The notes below the pieces were generated by a model. The model was not told the DNA's origin and did not search any database. It saw only the letters and a program-made list of their open reading frames with translations. From assembly GCA_049964655.1 (NCBI GenBank), contig JBMFXC010000056.1, positions 1 through 18,083 on the forward strand: 18,083 bases of DNA, given 5' to 3'. Of the stretch, positions 1-6,662 are shown one piece after another. Position 1 is the first letter of the stretch, and every line of letters begins with the position of its first letter. Position numbers and translations under genes: made by a program. The DNA is from JAJZJT01 sp049964655 (GTDB taxonomy: Bacteria; Actinomycetota; Acidimicrobiia; Acidimicrobiales; RAAP-2).

Positions 1-291
1 CCGGTCACGCCCCGGTATCCAAGTACTGCGGTTTCTCCACCGCCGAAGAAGGTCTGGACCTGGTCGAGTCGACGTACCCTGATCGTGAGATCGTGCCGAG
101 GGCGCGGTGTTTCCTCGAGGAGATGTTCGCTGGCGATGGCCGCGGATCGCACAGCGAGATCCACGATAGAGGGGAAGTCCAAGGACGACACGCTGACCAA
201 GCAGGTCTGGTACCGCTCCACGCTTCAGCGTGAAGATCCCCTATCGGGCCGATGGCATGGCCGCCGTCACGTGAGAAAGTTGGTGCCATGA
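1..291 (+). pseudogene. 3' end of an unrecognised gene with an apparent +1 frameshift
   Basis: This is the C-terminal end of a gene that begins before the window. From base 3 to about 170, frame 3 has almost only G/C in third codon positions and reads as plausible protein (for example STAEEGLDLVESTYPDREIV). After about 170 that bias is lost in frame 3, which stops at 231-233, and appears strongly in frame 1 (KSKDDTLTKQVWYRS). Frame 1 runs to a TGA at 289-291. Removing one G from the GGGG run at 171-174 joins the two frames without a stop. The TGA then overlaps the ATG of the next gene (ATGA at 288-291), the usual sign of translational coupling, which supports frame 1 as the true end. I do not recognise the family. 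The break could be a real mutation, a homopolymer error or, less likely, programmed frameshifting. Confidence 0.5.
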
Positions 292-2219
292 GGCTCGATA
301 TCGACCACGAAGACGAGAGTGCGTTCCGGGATGCCCGCGGGGCCCTGCTCGACCGGTTCGCCATGTGGGCGAGGCGTGAGATCGGCGTCGGGGCCGAAGG
401 AGCCGATGAGCTCGCCGGCGATGTCGGCGTCGCGCTGGACTGGAAGTGGAGCTACGCCGATGGTCGGCTGGCCACCTGGCTTCCCGGTGATGTGGCGGAA
501 TTCCTGCTGGAGTGGTGCCCTCGAAAGCTGAGCGTCACCCAGGCGGACTGCATCTCGATCCCGCCAGCACTGGGCGCGTTCTTTGCCTTCCTCGATGACG
601 AAGGACTGATCGGGGTCGGTTCGTCACCGTCGACTGAGCTCGTCGACCTGCTCGCGACCCTGGCCGACGAGTTCGTGGCCGCCATGGGCGACCGGTCCAA
701 GTTCGGCATGGCCAAGTCGATGTTCGCCGCGGCGGCCGACGAGGGTGTCGACGTCAGTGACCCAGCCGAGCTCATGGAATGGATGGAGGGCTTCAACGAC
801 AAGCCGGACGAGGAGCGGTTCCGCATCCTCCCCGATTCGGCCTTCTCGGGCCCGGCCCATCGGCCGGGGCTCCCGCCGATGCCGTTGCCTGACGACGACG
901 ACGTCGCAGCCTCCAAGGCGGCAGCGCCGATCCTCCGGATGTTCGAAGAGCTCGCCGGCTTCGTGGGGACCGGCCGCAAGCTGACCCAGACCGGCAACCT
1001 CACCCTGGCCGATGCCCGCGTCCTCATCGACGTGCTCGGTACCGACGACGTGATGGACGAGACCATCGGCGGCCGGACGTTCACGACCAAGAGCGCCGCC
1101 GAGCTGCCGCGACTCTCGCTCGTGTTCGCGTGGGCCAAGAAGGCCGGCATCGTGCGGGTCGTCCACGGCAAGGTCGTCGCCACCAAACGCGGCTTGGCCC
1201 TGGGCAACGACCCGGCAGGGTCGTTCGACCGGACGGTCGATGCGTTGCTGGCCATGGGACCGCTCCAGGCTCAGCGGGACCCCGGCGGCCGGTTCACCTG
1301 GCCCGAGGTCAACCGGCTCCTCGACCAGGCGAGCATGCACCTGCTGCTTGCCCCCTACGCGAGGCAGGCGACGGTCCCGATCGAGGACCTGTCCCGCCCT
1401 GCCGCCGACATCGTGTTCGACACGTTCGAGTTCCACCTCCCCAACGACCGGGTGGAGCAGATCATTGCGACGGACGTGGCCGACATCATGGACGCCTTCG
1501 AGTTGGCCGGGGTGGTGCGCCGTGACGGTACCGAGCAGCCCGAATTCGGACGTCGCCGCTCCGGTGGGACAGTCGAGCTGACCCCGGCCGGGGTGATGAC
1601 GGTCCGTCGGATCCTCGGCGATGCCGGCTACGACATGCCGGTGGCCGGACGGTTCGCCGATGCCACCGCCGTGGAGCTCCTGCTCGGCACCGACAAGGAC
1701 GACTTCCAGGCCGCGTATGGGGAGATCATGGCCTGGCGCCAACGCCGCCGGCCGGAGCAGGCTGCCTCGGAGATGGCGGATGCGGTGCGGGAGCTCGACG
1801 ACCCGGCCCTGGTGAACCTGGCATTGGCCGTGCTCGCCGAGATCGGCGTCGATGTCGCGACGCCACACGTTCTCGAGCTCGCTTCCGATCCGAGGCTGCG
1901 AGGCTTTTCCTTGTGTTGGCTGGTCGACCACGGCCAGGCAGCCGTCGAGGACCTCTTCGACCCGTCGGATCCGGACCCGTTCGTCGACGTGCTCGCTCAG
2001 CGATTGGTGACGTCGGGTCCGGATGGCCTCGTCTCTACCTTGGCCATTGCCGGCGACCACGGTGAGCAGACGGCCGTGATCGAACGGTTGTGGCGGTCGC
2101 CGTCGCAGGCGACGGACCTGGTGCTGACCGTCATCGGCGAGGTCCATCCGTCGAAGGTGGTGGCCAAGGCGGCCCGGAAAGCGCTCTTCAAGCGGCGCAG
2201 CTCGTCATCCGGTCGGTGA
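288..2219 (+). CDS. Conserved actinobacterial-type hypothetical protein, 643 aa
   Basis: The protein is soluble and acidic, with no signal peptide or membrane segment. I recall similar proteins in actinobacteria, typified by stretches such as LDWKWSYADGRL, DVAEFLLEWCPRK and FGMAKSMF in the first 180 residues, but know no name or function for them. Residues ~230-330 (GRKLTQTGNLTLADARVL, then AELPRLSLVFAWAKKAGIV and a basic VVATKRG turn) read like a winged-helix fold. The last ~130 residues (LVNLALAVLAEIGVDVATPHVLELASD and following) resemble short alpha-helical repeats. The C-terminus is basic (KAARKALFKRRSSSSGR). I chose the ATG at 288 over the upstream ATG at 252: it overlaps the preceding stop as ATGA and follows a GAGAAAG-type ribosome site. 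Coding reality is well supported by G/C at third positions. The function is unknown. Confidence 0.85.
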   Translation: MRLDIDHEDESAFRDARGALLDRFAMWARREIGVGAEGADELAGDVGVALDWKWSYADGRLATWLPGDVAEFLLEWCPRKLSVTQADCISIPPALGAFFAFLDDEGLIGVGSSPSTELVDLLATLADEFVAAMGDRSKFGMAKSMFAAAADEGVDVSDPAELMEWMEGFNDKPDEERFRILPDSAFSGPAHRPGLPPMPLPDDDDVAASKAAAPILRMFEELAGFVGTGRKLTQTGNLTLADARVLIDVLGTDDVMDETIGGRTFTTKSAAELPRLSLVFAWAKKAGIVRVVHGKVVATKRGLALGNDPAGSFDRTVDALLAMGPLQAQRDPGGRFTWPEVNRLLDQASMHLLLAPYARQATVPIEDLSRPAADIVFDTFEFHLPNDRVEQIIATDVADIMDAFELAGVVRRDGTEQPEFGRRRSGGTVELTPAGVMTVRRILGDAGYDMPVAGRFADATAVELLLGTDKDDFQAAYGEIMAWRQRRRPEQAASEMADAVRELDDPALVNLALAVLAEIGVDVATPHVLELASDPRLRGFSLCWLVDHGQAAVEDLFDPSDPDPFVDVLAQRLVTSGPDGLVSTLAIAGDHGEQTAVIERLWRSPSQATDLVLTVIGEVHPSKVVAKAARKALFKRRSSSSGR

Positions 2220-2230
2220 GGGAGAACGTG

Positions 2231-2383
2231 ATGAACGGTCCCTACGTATCCCTCCAACTGGCCTTGACCGGTCGAACAGGGGCCGGTAGCAGCCGGGATG
2301 AGCGCAGGTCGACGCACTTGAGGTCCACGCTTTGGACGGCGATCGGGGAGCTCCCAGACGAGCGAGGGCGCCAACCAGGTTGA
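2231..2383 (+). CDS. Possible small protein, 50 aa, unrecognised
   Basis: The ATG lies 11 bases after the stop of the 643-aa gene and is preceded by a good ribosome-binding sequence, GAGGGAG at 2218-2224, with a spacing of six. The peptide starts MNGPYVSLQLALTG and has no recognised domain. About 71% of its third codon positions are G or C, which is lower than in the neighbouring genes. That makes it a marginal call: it may be a real small gene of the same operon or chance. Confidence 0.2.
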   Translation: MNGPYVSLQLALTGRTGAGSSRDERRSTHLRSTLWTAIGELPDERGRQPG

Positions 2384-2404
2384 GCGGGTGGTGATCACGA
2401 AAGC

Positions 2405-2433
2405 GGTACCGAGCTCGGCACCGCCCGGGGCGG
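2405..2433. terminator. Adjacent near-palindromes between convergent genes
   Basis: GGTACCGAGCTCGGCACC (2405-2422) is an 18-bp palindrome with one mismatched pair. It overlaps CCGCCCGGGGCGG (2421-2433), a 13-bp palindrome. They sit between the rightward gene ending at 2219 and the leftward gene ending at 2436. They could help terminate transcription from either side, but there is no T tract and the loops are tight. Confidence 0.25.
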
Positions 2434-2435
2434 GG

Positions 2436-3278
2436 TCAGGGACGGGCGGCGACCATGGTGTTGCGGATCGAGCCGATGCCTTCCACCCACGACTCGAGCA
2501 CGTCGCCGGGGTGTAGGTAGCGAGGCGGGGTTCGGGCCGACCCGATCCCTGCGGGCGTGCCCGTGAAGACGAGGTCGCCGGGCAGGAGCGGCACCACGGC
2601 CGATAGCTCGGCGATGAGCTGCGGAACGGTGAAGACCAGGTCGCTCGTGCGTGACGACTGGACGGTCTCGCCGTTGAGGGAGCAGCCGAGGGCCAGGTCG
2701 TCGGGGTTGTCGAGCTCGTCGGGGGTGACCACCCACGGGCCGATGGGAGCGAACCCGCGGAACGACTTTCCCAGCGAGAACTGGCGCCCGGCGGCGAACT
2801 GCACGGTCCGCTCGGAGAGATCTTGGCCGACGGTGAGGCCGGCGACGTGGTCCCACGCCGCGCCCTCGGCCACCCGGTCGGCCAGCTCGCCGATGACCAC
2901 CACCAGCTCGACCTCCCAGTCGGTGGTGTCGGTGGGGACCTCGACGTCCCCGAAGGGTCCGTTCAGGCATGCCGGAAACTTGGTGAAGGTCGCCGGCACC
3001 TGGGGTAGCTCCATGCCCGACTCCTCGGCGTGGGCCCGGTAGTTGAGCCCGATGGCGAACACTTGGGCAGGACGGGGCACGGGTGGGCCGAGGAGCGCCG
3101 GGTCGAAGGGCTGGCCGTCGTCGACGCCGAGGCGTGCGCCAACGGCCCGGACCTCGGGCCAGCGGGCGAAGAGGGGCTGGACGTCGGGTCCCAGGTTCCC
3201 ATCGGTGACCGCAGCGAGGTCGACGGCGCGGTCGCCGACCACGAGGGCTGCGCGGCCTGCCAGGTTGGCCAGTTTCAT
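2436..3278 (-). CDS. Fumarylacetoacetate hydrolase (FAH) family protein
   Basis: This 280-aa protein has the length of the single-domain FAH family. Those metal-dependent enzymes cleave or isomerise beta-diketo and 2-oxo acids, often in aromatic-compound breakdown, or decarboxylate oxaloacetate. The FAH fold spans about residues 70-278: FAIGLNYRAHAEE (74-86), FTKFP (98-102), the acidic metal ligands E122 and E124 in DWEVELVVVIG, D153 in GQDLSER, GKSFRGFAPIGPW (170-182), LVFTGTPAGIG (236-246) and GDVLESWVEGIG near the end. The ~65-residue N-terminal region is also typical. An ideal ribosome site (GAGGAG, seven bases upstream) supports the ATG at 3278. It has no same-strand partner close by, so the substrate cannot be inferred. 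The fold assignment is sure; the exact reaction is not. Confidence 0.93.
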   Translation of the reverse strand: MKLANLAGRAALVVGDRAVDLAAVTDGNLGPDVQPLFARWPEVRAVGARLGVDDGQPFDPALLGPPVPRPAQVFAIGLNYRAHAEESGMELPQVPATFTKFPACLNGPFGDVEVPTDTTDWEVELVVVIGELADRVAEGAAWDHVAGLTVGQDLSERTVQFAAGRQFSLGKSFRGFAPIGPWVVTPDELDNPDDLALGCSLNGETVQSSRTSDLVFTVPQLIAELSAVVPLLPGDLVFTGTPAGIGSARTPPRYLHPGDVLESWVEGIGSIRNTMVAARP

Positions 3279-3546
3279 CGTCGTCTCCTCGAGGTTCGGC
3301 TCTAACTGGGCAGCGGTGCGGCCGTGGCGGGAGCGATGCGGACTGTCAGCGGGTCAGTCGACACGGCACAGGGTGTTGCGGTCGGTAGAACGGTCGAGCC
3401 TCTCGTCGCCCACCCACTCGCCGGCCAGGGGTCCGAGCGGACCCCAGTCGTCTGTTATCGCTTTTGGTCCCTTCCTCGGCCGACCAGGGCCAGCCTACCG
3501 AGGGCGCCCCGACCGCCAGCGGCGGCGTCTGCCAGCGTGTCCAACC
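3279..3546. other. Gene-free stretch upstream of the FAH gene, with one hairpin
   Basis: No convincing gene is seen here. The segment holds the leader of the leftward FAH gene. GGGGTCC GAGC GGACCCC at 3428-3445 is a perfect 7-bp hairpin with a four-base loop. It could be a terminator for leftward transcription coming from the regulator gene or a leader structure. I could not identify a clear -35/-10 pair for the FAH gene. Confidence 0.4.
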
Positions 3547-3585
3547 GACCTGCCCCCTCGCGGCCTGCCGACGAGGGGGCAGGTC
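3547..3585 (-). terminator. Strong hairpin, 14-bp arms, downstream of the repeat array
   Basis: GACCTGCCCCCTCG (3547-3560) and CGAGGGGGCAGGTC (3572-3585) are perfect reverse complements separated by 11 bases. In the leftward direction it lies past the end of the Rrf2-family gene and the 20-bp repeats, so it most likely ends that transcript. There is no T tract on either side, which is common in high-GC actinobacteria. It could also insulate the FAH gene. Confidence 0.5.
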
Positions 3586-3604
3586 TACTCGGGTGTCGCC
3601 GTCC

Positions 3605-3794
3605 GGCGCCATCCCGTTCTGTCAGGCGCCATCCCGTTCTGTCAGGCGCNNNNNNNNNNNNNNNNNNNNNNNNNNNNNNNNNNNNNNNNNNNNNNNNNNN
3701 NNNNNNNNNNNNNNNNNNNNNNNNNNNNNNNNNNNNNNNNNNNNNNNNNGGCGCCATCCCGTTCTGTCAGGCGCCATCCCGTTCTGTCAGGCGC
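3605..3794. repeat. 20-bp tandem repeat array interrupted by an assembly gap
   Basis: The unit GGCGCCATCCCGTTCTGTCA is present in two perfect copies plus GGCGC on the left (3605-3649) and in two perfect copies plus GGCGC on the right (3750-3794). Exactly 100 N lie between, the usual placeholder for an unknown length, so the copy number is not known and is probably larger. A 20-bp period cannot encode a repeated peptide in one frame. Each unit begins with the palindrome GGCGCC, so neighbouring units could pair as 6-bp stems with 14-base loops. The array abuts the regulator gene: the TGA of that gene lies inside the rightmost full unit. Confidence 0.95.
3650..3749. other. Assembly gap (100 N)
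   Basis: A run of exactly 100 undetermined bases, flanked on both sides by the same 20-bp repeat. Short reads probably could not cross the array. Open reading frames that run through it are artefacts. Confidence 0.99.
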
Positions 3795-4944
3795 GGACAG
3801 CCCCGGCGGTACTTTCGGTGGTCGCCCGCCCGCGGCGCGCCCCGGTGGTGTTCTTCGTCCCGTTGGCCGAGCCCGACCCGCTGGCGCGGGAGCGGCGTGG
3901 CTTGGCCGCGGGGTGGGGCGGCGTGGCTGCTTCTTCTGTGGCACGGGCAATGCGGCGCAGCAGGGACCGGATGACGACTTGGCCGAGACGCTCGACGACC
4001 TCGGTGTCGACGGGCGCCGGCACCGAGGTGACGGGCGGGCGGAGCCGTCCGCGCACCTGGAGCTGGGTCCGGTCGGGGTCGACGGAGGTGGCGACCAGCT
4101 CGACGTCGGCGTGGGACGTCACGCCGTCGCCGCTCGCCGCCTCCCACGAGAGGGAGAAGTGCAGGGCAGGCTCCGCCCCGTCGGCTGTGGCGGCCGTGGT
4201 GCTCGTTCCGTCTGCGGCGTCCGCCCCGTCCGCGGCGCTGGCGCCGTTCGTGGTGGGGCGGACCACGCCGTTGCTGTCGGCCGAGGGGTGGGGGACACAG
4301 CTGGCCAGGGCGTGCAGCGGAGACCACGGTGTCCCCGTCGGGTCGAGACCGGCCCGGAGGGCATCGGCTTCCTCGTAGGCCTCCTCGACGGCTCGGCCGA
4401 CGATCTGCTCGCGTGCGATGCACCCGCCGAGCGCGGCGATGCCTGCTTCGACGTGGACCCAGTCGTCGACGGCGATGCTGGCCGGCCCGTGCCGGTGCGA
4501 GTCGGGCACGGGCGAGGCTCGTCCGGCCTCGAGGTCGAGGTCGCGCTGGGCGAGATCGGCGAGCGTCGTCGCGCCGAGCACCTGGCGAAGCGCCTCGGTG
4601 GCGGTCCGCCAGGTCTCGTGGAGCGGGCACACCTCGTCCCACCGGCACGGTCCGTCACCCAGCGCGCACCGCTCGGCGCGCAGCGGCCCTTCGCCGGCCT
4701 CTACCACGTCGACGAGGGCGATGTCCTCAGGCGGTCGGGACAGGCGGTACCCGCCGTCCTTGCCTGCCTTGGACGAGGCCAGTCCGGCTCGGACCAGCTC
4801 GGCGAGGATCTGGGAGGCGAACGTCTGGGGGACGCCCATCTCGGCGACGACCTCACGGATCTTGCGAGGCTCGCCGGTCGGCCACGCCCGGGCGAGGGCC
4901 AACGCCGAGCGGACCACGTAGTCGCCGCGCTTCGACAACGTCAT
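3787..4944 (-). CDS. Rrf2-family Fe-S transcriptional regulator fused to an SRPBCC-like domain
   Basis: This is a 385-aa DNA-binding regulator, more than twice the usual ~150 aa of the Rrf2 family. Residues ~1-130 are Rrf2: MTLSKRGDY, a winged helix (IREVVAEMGVPQTFASQIL, then the wing KAGKDGGYRLSRP) and cysteines C93, C100 and C106. Those match the cluster-binding triad of NsrR and IscR, with one extra residue between the first two. D8 matches the cluster-ligand Asp8 of Streptomyces NsrR. Residues ~158-338 resemble a stand-alone actinobacterial SRPBCC/START-like family (REQIVGRAVEEAYEEA; HFSLSWEA; TQLQVRGRLRPP; a final long helix), interrupted by an Ala/Thr/Asp-rich linker. The tail is basic. 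I prefer the ATG at 4944 to the GTG at 4950 because it aligns with NsrR and places Asp at position 8. Its stop lies inside the 20-bp repeat array. The Rrf2 call is firm; the C-terminal fold is from memory of similar sequences. Confidence 0.9.
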   Translation of the reverse strand: MTLSKRGDYVVRSALALARAWPTGEPRKIREVVAEMGVPQTFASQILAELVRAGLASSKAGKDGGYRLSRPPEDIALVDVVEAGEGPLRAERCALGDGPCRWDEVCPLHETWRTATEALRQVLGATTLADLAQRDLDLEAGRASPVPDSHRHGPASIAVDDWVHVEAGIAALGGCIAREQIVGRAVEEAYEEADALRAGLDPTGTPWSPLHALASCVPHPSADSNGVVRPTTNGASAADGADAADGTSTTAATADGAEPALHFSLSWEAASGDGVTSHADVELVATSVDPDRTQLQVRGRLRPPVTSVPAPVDTEVVERLGQVVIRSLLRRIARATEEAATPPHPAAKPRRSRASGSGSANGTKNTTGARRGRATTESTAGAVRA

Positions 4945-4951
4945 GTTCACA

Positions 4952-4969
4952 CTGAGAAGTATAGCTCAG
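4952..4969 (-). promoter_or_regulatory. Regulator promoter -10 inside a candidate operator
   Basis: On the minus strand the sequence CTGAGCTATACTTCTCAG contains a near-consensus -10 (TATACT). It is framed by the inverted repeat CTGAG/CTCAG (4952-4956 and 4965-4969, spacer eight). A site over the regulator's own -10 box is where an autorepressor would bind. No convincing -35 is visible. The repeat is short, so this is tentative. Confidence 0.4.
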
Positions 4970-4972
4970 CAC

Positions 4973-5001
4973 TTGACGTAACCGCCAGAATTTTCTACGG
5001 T
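4973..5001 (+). promoter_or_regulatory. Sigma70-type promoter for the redox operon
   Basis: TTGACG (4973-4978) and TACGGT (4996-5001) are separated by exactly 17 bp, and the spacer is AT-rich (AATTTT) compared with the rest of the window. It points to the gene starting at 5066. It sits four bases from the candidate operator, so binding there could control both directions. Confidence 0.55.
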
Positions 5002-5065
5002 ATGTGTAGACGTATAGCCCTTGACTAATGGTAGGTCCCTGGCTACCGAGCCCACGGAGGAGCCC

Positions 5066-6646
5066 ATGACCATCACGGCACCCCCCGATCGTCCTCCCCG
5101 GTCGGATACACCCCCGGATCCCTTCGACCCGGTCCCCGTTGCCGTCCACCTCCGTCCTCCCCGACGCGACGGGATCGCCGAACGGTTCGCCGCCACCGAT
5201 CCTCCGCGGGGGTGGGATGTTGCCGCCCACCCGCGGGTGGCTCGCCTGCTGCACAACCGCAAGCTGCAGTTCTTCCTGATCCTCCCGAACCAGGTGGTGT
5301 TCTGGTTGGTCATCATGCTGGGCCTGCTCGGCACCGTGGTGCCCGGGCTCAACTTCGGCACGGCGATCACCTGGTACATCTGGTTCTGCCTGGTCTTCGT
5401 CATGATGGTGGTCGTCGGCCGAGCCTGGTGCGCCATGTGCCCCTTCGGCGGGTTCGCCGAGTGGATCCAGCGCCGGACCTTCTGGCAGCGCACCCAGAAG
5501 ACCCTCGGGCTCGGCCGCAAGCTGCCCGAGCCCATCGCCCGCTACGGCCTGCTGTTGTCGGTGGGCTCCTTCCTCCTGCTCACCTGGATCGAGGAGTTCT
5601 TCAACATCGCCGGACCGGGGAACCCGATGGACACGAGCTTCATGGTGCTCGGCATCGTGACCTCGGCGCTCATCTTCTTCCTCGTGTTCGAGCGACGGAC
5701 CTTCTGCCGGTACGTCTGCCCGCTGTCTGCCCTGATCGGCTCGGTCGGCGCGGTCGGCACGGCCGCCGGGTTCCGCACCCGCGACCGGCAGGTCTGCCTC
5801 GACTGCAAGACGAAGGACTGCATGCGAGGTAGCGAGGAGGGGTTCGGCTGCCCGTGGTACACGTGGCCGGGCAGTGCAGACTCCAACCTCACCTGCGGCC
5901 TGTGCTCCGAGTGCTACAAGAGCTGCCCCTCGGACAACGTCGGGTTCTACCTGCAGCCGCCGATGACCTCGGTGGTGGCGCCGAGCCGCCGCCGTGCCGA
6001 CGTCGCTTGGGCGGTGGCACTGCTGTGGGGGCTCGTCTTCTTCCAGCAGTTCAACGCCACCAACGTCTACAACTCGTTCGACGGGTGGCTGGCCAAGTAC
6101 ACGGGGATCCACTACCCGAACCCGATCGACTACGTCGGCATCATCGTCGCCATGGCCGCCCTCGTGGCCGGGATCGCCTGGGTGGCCTCACGGGCGCTCG
6201 TCCGACCCGACCTACCGCAGCCGCTGCTGTCGGTCAAGCGATCGTTCATCGACAAGACGAGCCGGTTCCGGGCGTTCTTCGTGCCGATCTCCTACGGCAT
6301 CATCCCGGTCGTCGGGGCCGACTACTTCGCCCGGCAGCTGCCGAAGTTCTTCAAGCACGCAGCCCGGATCGTGCCGTCGGTCGGCGCCTGGTTCGGGGCG
6401 GGTTCCACGCACTCCAGCCTGTACAACACCCGGCTGCTGTCGAACCCCTCGATCGTCGTCGTCCAGGTGGCGGTCATCGCCCTCGGCACGCTGGCCTCGG
6501 CCGTGGCGACGTGGCGGATCACCACCCGCGACCTCGCTCCGGTGTCGGACCATCCCGTTGCCACCCGGGTGACGAGCCTGGCCATCGTGGCCGCCGTCGG
6601 GCTCACCGCGTCCATCCTCTACGTGCTCATGCACGCCGCGTCGTAA
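5066..6646 (+). CDS. NapH-like membrane 4Fe-4S polyferredoxin
   Basis: This 526-aa membrane protein resembles the NapH/NosR/CcoG group, which passes electrons between quinones or soluble donors and partner enzymes. After a ~60-residue Pro-rich cytoplasmic start come hydrophobic helices at about 72-92, 102-118, 160-173, 190-207, 312-327, 355-376 and two more near 463-481 and 503-521. The motifs WCAMCP (C122, C125) and CRYVCP (C214, C218) sit at helix ends, as in NapH-type proteins. A Cys-rich loop follows: C244, C247, C252, C262, then C277-x2-C280-x2-C283-x3-C287, a classic [4Fe-4S] set. GGAGGAG five bases before ATG 5066 fixes the start; the frame extends up to a TTG at 5021, which lacks such a site. 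It begins an operon divergent from the Rrf2-type gene. The acceptor is unknown. Confidence 0.88.
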   Translation: MTITAPPDRPPRSDTPPDPFDPVPVAVHLRPPRRDGIAERFAATDPPRGWDVAAHPRVARLLHNRKLQFFLILPNQVVFWLVIMLGLLGTVVPGLNFGTAITWYIWFCLVFVMMVVVGRAWCAMCPFGGFAEWIQRRTFWQRTQKTLGLGRKLPEPIARYGLLLSVGSFLLLTWIEEFFNIAGPGNPMDTSFMVLGIVTSALIFFLVFERRTFCRYVCPLSALIGSVGAVGTAAGFRTRDRQVCLDCKTKDCMRGSEEGFGCPWYTWPGSADSNLTCGLCSECYKSCPSDNVGFYLQPPMTSVVAPSRRRADVAWAVALLWGLVFFQQFNATNVYNSFDGWLAKYTGIHYPNPIDYVGIIVAMAALVAGIAWVASRALVRPDLPQPLLSVKRSFIDKTSRFRAFFVPISYGIIPVVGADYFARQLPKFFKHAARIVPSVGAWFGAGSTHSSLYNTRLLSNPSIVVVQVAVIALGTLASAVATWRITTRDLAPVSDHPVATRVTSLAIVAAVGLTASILYVLMHAAS

Positions 6647-6662
6647 GCCGTAAGGAGCCTCC

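Noticed and set aside
5..364. Leftward 119-aa frame at the window start
   Set aside because: It overlaps the well-supported rightward gene start, and the third-position bias favours the plus strand.
624..2147. 507-codon antisense frame opposite the 643-aa protein
   Set aside because: The plus strand has the better codon-position bias and recognised conserved stretches; the antisense product shows no domain.
3605..3794. CRISPR array
   Set aside because: The units are 20 bp head-to-tail with no unique spacers in the visible copies, and no cas genes are in the window.
3043..5028. Long rightward reading frame (661 codons) across the N run
   Set aside because: It crosses undetermined bases, is antisense to the FAH and Rrf2-type genes, and its product is low-complexity Arg/Gly/Pro typical of shadow frames in high-GC DNA.
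5021..5049. Second promoter TTGACT-N17-TACCGA
   Set aside because: Transcription from it would begin at or inside the ribosome-binding sequence of the gene, so it is an unlikely main promoter.
5021..5065. TTG start of the polyferredoxin at 5021
   Set aside because: It has no ribosome site and lies in the promoter leader, whereas GGAGGAG precedes the ATG at 5066 at good spacing.
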